From NCBI GenBank assembly GCA_943735955.1, contig CALSEQ010000033.1, forward strand, positions 837,001-901,000: a stretch of DNA of 64,000 bases, read 5' to 3'. Source of the stretch: Piscicola geometra. Taxonomy: Eukaryota > Annelida > Clitellata > Hirudinida > Piscicolidae. The position numbers and the translations under genes were made by a program. Below the pieces are notes generated by a model. The model worked only from the letters and a program-made list of their open reading frames with translations. It had not been told where the DNA came from and did no database searches. Of this stretch, positions 63,093 to 64,000 are shown in pieces. The stretch's first letter is position 1. Each line of letters opens with the position of its first letter.

Positions 63093-64000
63093 AATATGCA
63101 ATATATGTAAATATGCAATATATGTAAATATGCAATATATGTAAAGATGCAATATATGTAAATATGCAATATATGTAAATATGAAAATATGCAATATATG
63201 CAAATATGCAATATATGCAAATATGCAATAAATGTAAAGATGCAATTTATGTAAATATGCAATATATGTAAATATGCAATATATGTAAATATGCAATATA
63301 TGTAAATATGCAATATATGTAAATATGCAATATATGTAAATATGCAATATATGTAAATATGCAATATATGTAAATATGCAATATATGTAAATATGCAATA
63401 TATGTAAATATGCAATATATGTAAATATGCAATATATGTAAATATGCAATATATGTAAATATGCAAATATGCAATATATGCAAATTTGCAATATATGCAA
63501 ATATGCAATATATGTAAATATGCAGTATATGTAAATATGCAGTATATGTAAATATGCAATATATGTAAAAATGCAATATATGTAAATATGCAATATTTGA
63601 AAATATGCAATATATGTAAATATGCAAATATGCAATATATGCAAATATTCAATATATGCAAATATGCAATATATGTAAATATGCAATATATGTAAATATG
63701 CAATATATGTAAATATGCAATATATGTAAATATGCAATATATGTATATATGCAATATATGTAAATATGCAATATATGTTAATATGCAATATATGTAAATA
63801 TGCAATATATGTAAATATGCAATATATGTAAATATGCAATATATGTTAATATCCAAATATGCAAAATATGCAAATATGCAATATATGCAAATATGCAATA
63901 TATGTAAATATGCAATATATGTAAATATGCAATATATGTAAATATGCAATATATGTAAATATGCAATATATGTAAATATGCAATATATGTAAATATGCAA

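Larger units (their letters stand above)
1..64000. repeat. 17-bp AT-rich satellite array filling the window
   Basis: The sequence is a continuous head-to-tail array of TATGCAATATATGTAAA with scattered substitutions. The orientation never inverts: the TATGCAATA half is always on the + strand. The array starts and ends inside repeat, so both true ends lie outside the window. At 17 bp per unit the window holds at most about 3,765 units, fewer once single 8/9-bp half-units are counted. The consensus has 8 A, 6 T, 2 G and 1 C, and no CpG. Common substitutions give tgtgaat, tgttaat, tgaaaat, tgtaatt, aaacatg, aaaaatg, aaagatg, caattta, caacata, caatgta, gcatta, gcacta and tgaaat. No unique DNA, transposon end or gene interrupts it. 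A role in heterochromatin or centromere is possible, but the sequence alone does not show it. Confidence 0.97.
56561..64000. repeat. Satellite zone G (gctatatatg / aaagatgcaatttatg subfamily)
   Basis: The gctatatatg variant followed by gcattatatg has its c at 57565, 60080, 62080 and 62503. The taaagatgcaatttatg variant is at 58261, 60793, 61742 and 63235. The aaatacgcaatatatgaaaa variant (c of acg) is at 57979, 60494, 61460 and 62917. About 57.17-58.25 kb matches 59.68-60.79 kb at offset 2515, which rises to 2532 (one extra unit) by the right end. The array continues past base 64000. Confidence 0.8.

Noticed and set aside
519..64000. CRISPR-like array (short repeats with variable intervals)
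   Set aside because: There are no unique spacers. The intervals between any two marker units are themselves canonical 17-bp repeat, and no cas genes are present.
1..64000. Many TATA-box-like or bacterial -10-like motifs (TATAAT-like, ATATAT)
   Set aside because: They are part of every repeat unit and are not linked to any gene, so they carry no promoter information.
1..64000. Telomere repeat or CENP-B box
   Set aside because: No TTAGGG- or TTTAGGG-type tract was seen, and the array lacks the GC-rich core needed for a CENP-B box. Centromere function, if any, would have to rest on other evidence.
1..64000. Mitochondrial, plastid or other organelle DNA because of the extreme AT content
   Set aside because: No rRNA, tRNA or organelle gene is present in 64 kb. 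A uniform satellite of this length is not expected in a compact organelle genome.
1..64000. Assembly or low-complexity artefact filling the window
   Set aside because: Ordered rare variants shared at exact offsets, with private differences between copies, are hard to produce artificially. The exact number of copies could still be wrong through collapse or expansion during assembly, and only spanning long reads could settle that.

Overview
The whole 64,000-base window is one uninterrupted tandem-repeat (satellite) array. I found no protein-coding gene, RNA gene, transposon, CRISPR array or unique single-copy sequence on either strand. The array runs off both ends of the window, so its true length is more than 64 kb. 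The unit is the 17-mer TATGCAATATATGTAAA (reverse complement TTTACATATATTGCATA). It has 3 G/C in 17 positions (about 18% GC) and no CpG.

The 17-mer looks like an old dimer of two half-units, TATGCAATA (9 bp) and TATGTAAA (8 bp). Single half-units, mostly TATGCAAA and in places TATGTAAA or TATGCAATA, are scattered through the array and break the 17-bp register. Above this level lie higher-order repeats. Segments of about 0.4 to 2.5 kb, recognisable by shared rare point variants, recur at exact offsets, and different subfamilies occupy different parts of the window: about 1-13.4 kb (offsets 645, 1400, 2045), 13.4-17.1 kb (1119 with additions), 17.1-22.7 kb (1858, 789), 22.7-27.4 kb (856, 2257), 27.4-34.6 kb (721), 34.6-47.2 kb (1799/1918), 47.2-56.6 kb (568, 1747, 441) and 56.6-64 kb (2515/2532). 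Zone borders are approximate.

Long minus-strand open frames (up to about 1,289 codons) come from the repeat. The minus strand of the consensus has no stop codon and 17 is not a multiple of 3, so every minus frame reads the same cyclic 17-residue peptide. They should not be annotated as genes.

A pure, highly AT-rich 17-bp array of this size fits eukaryotic constitutive heterochromatin (centromeric, pericentromeric, subtelomeric or another satellite block). That is inference. Nothing here identifies the species, and I do not recognise the monomer as a named satellite. What is of interest is the record of array evolution: half-unit mispairing, local 7-unit duplications, contractions by whole units and private mutations in duplicated blocks.
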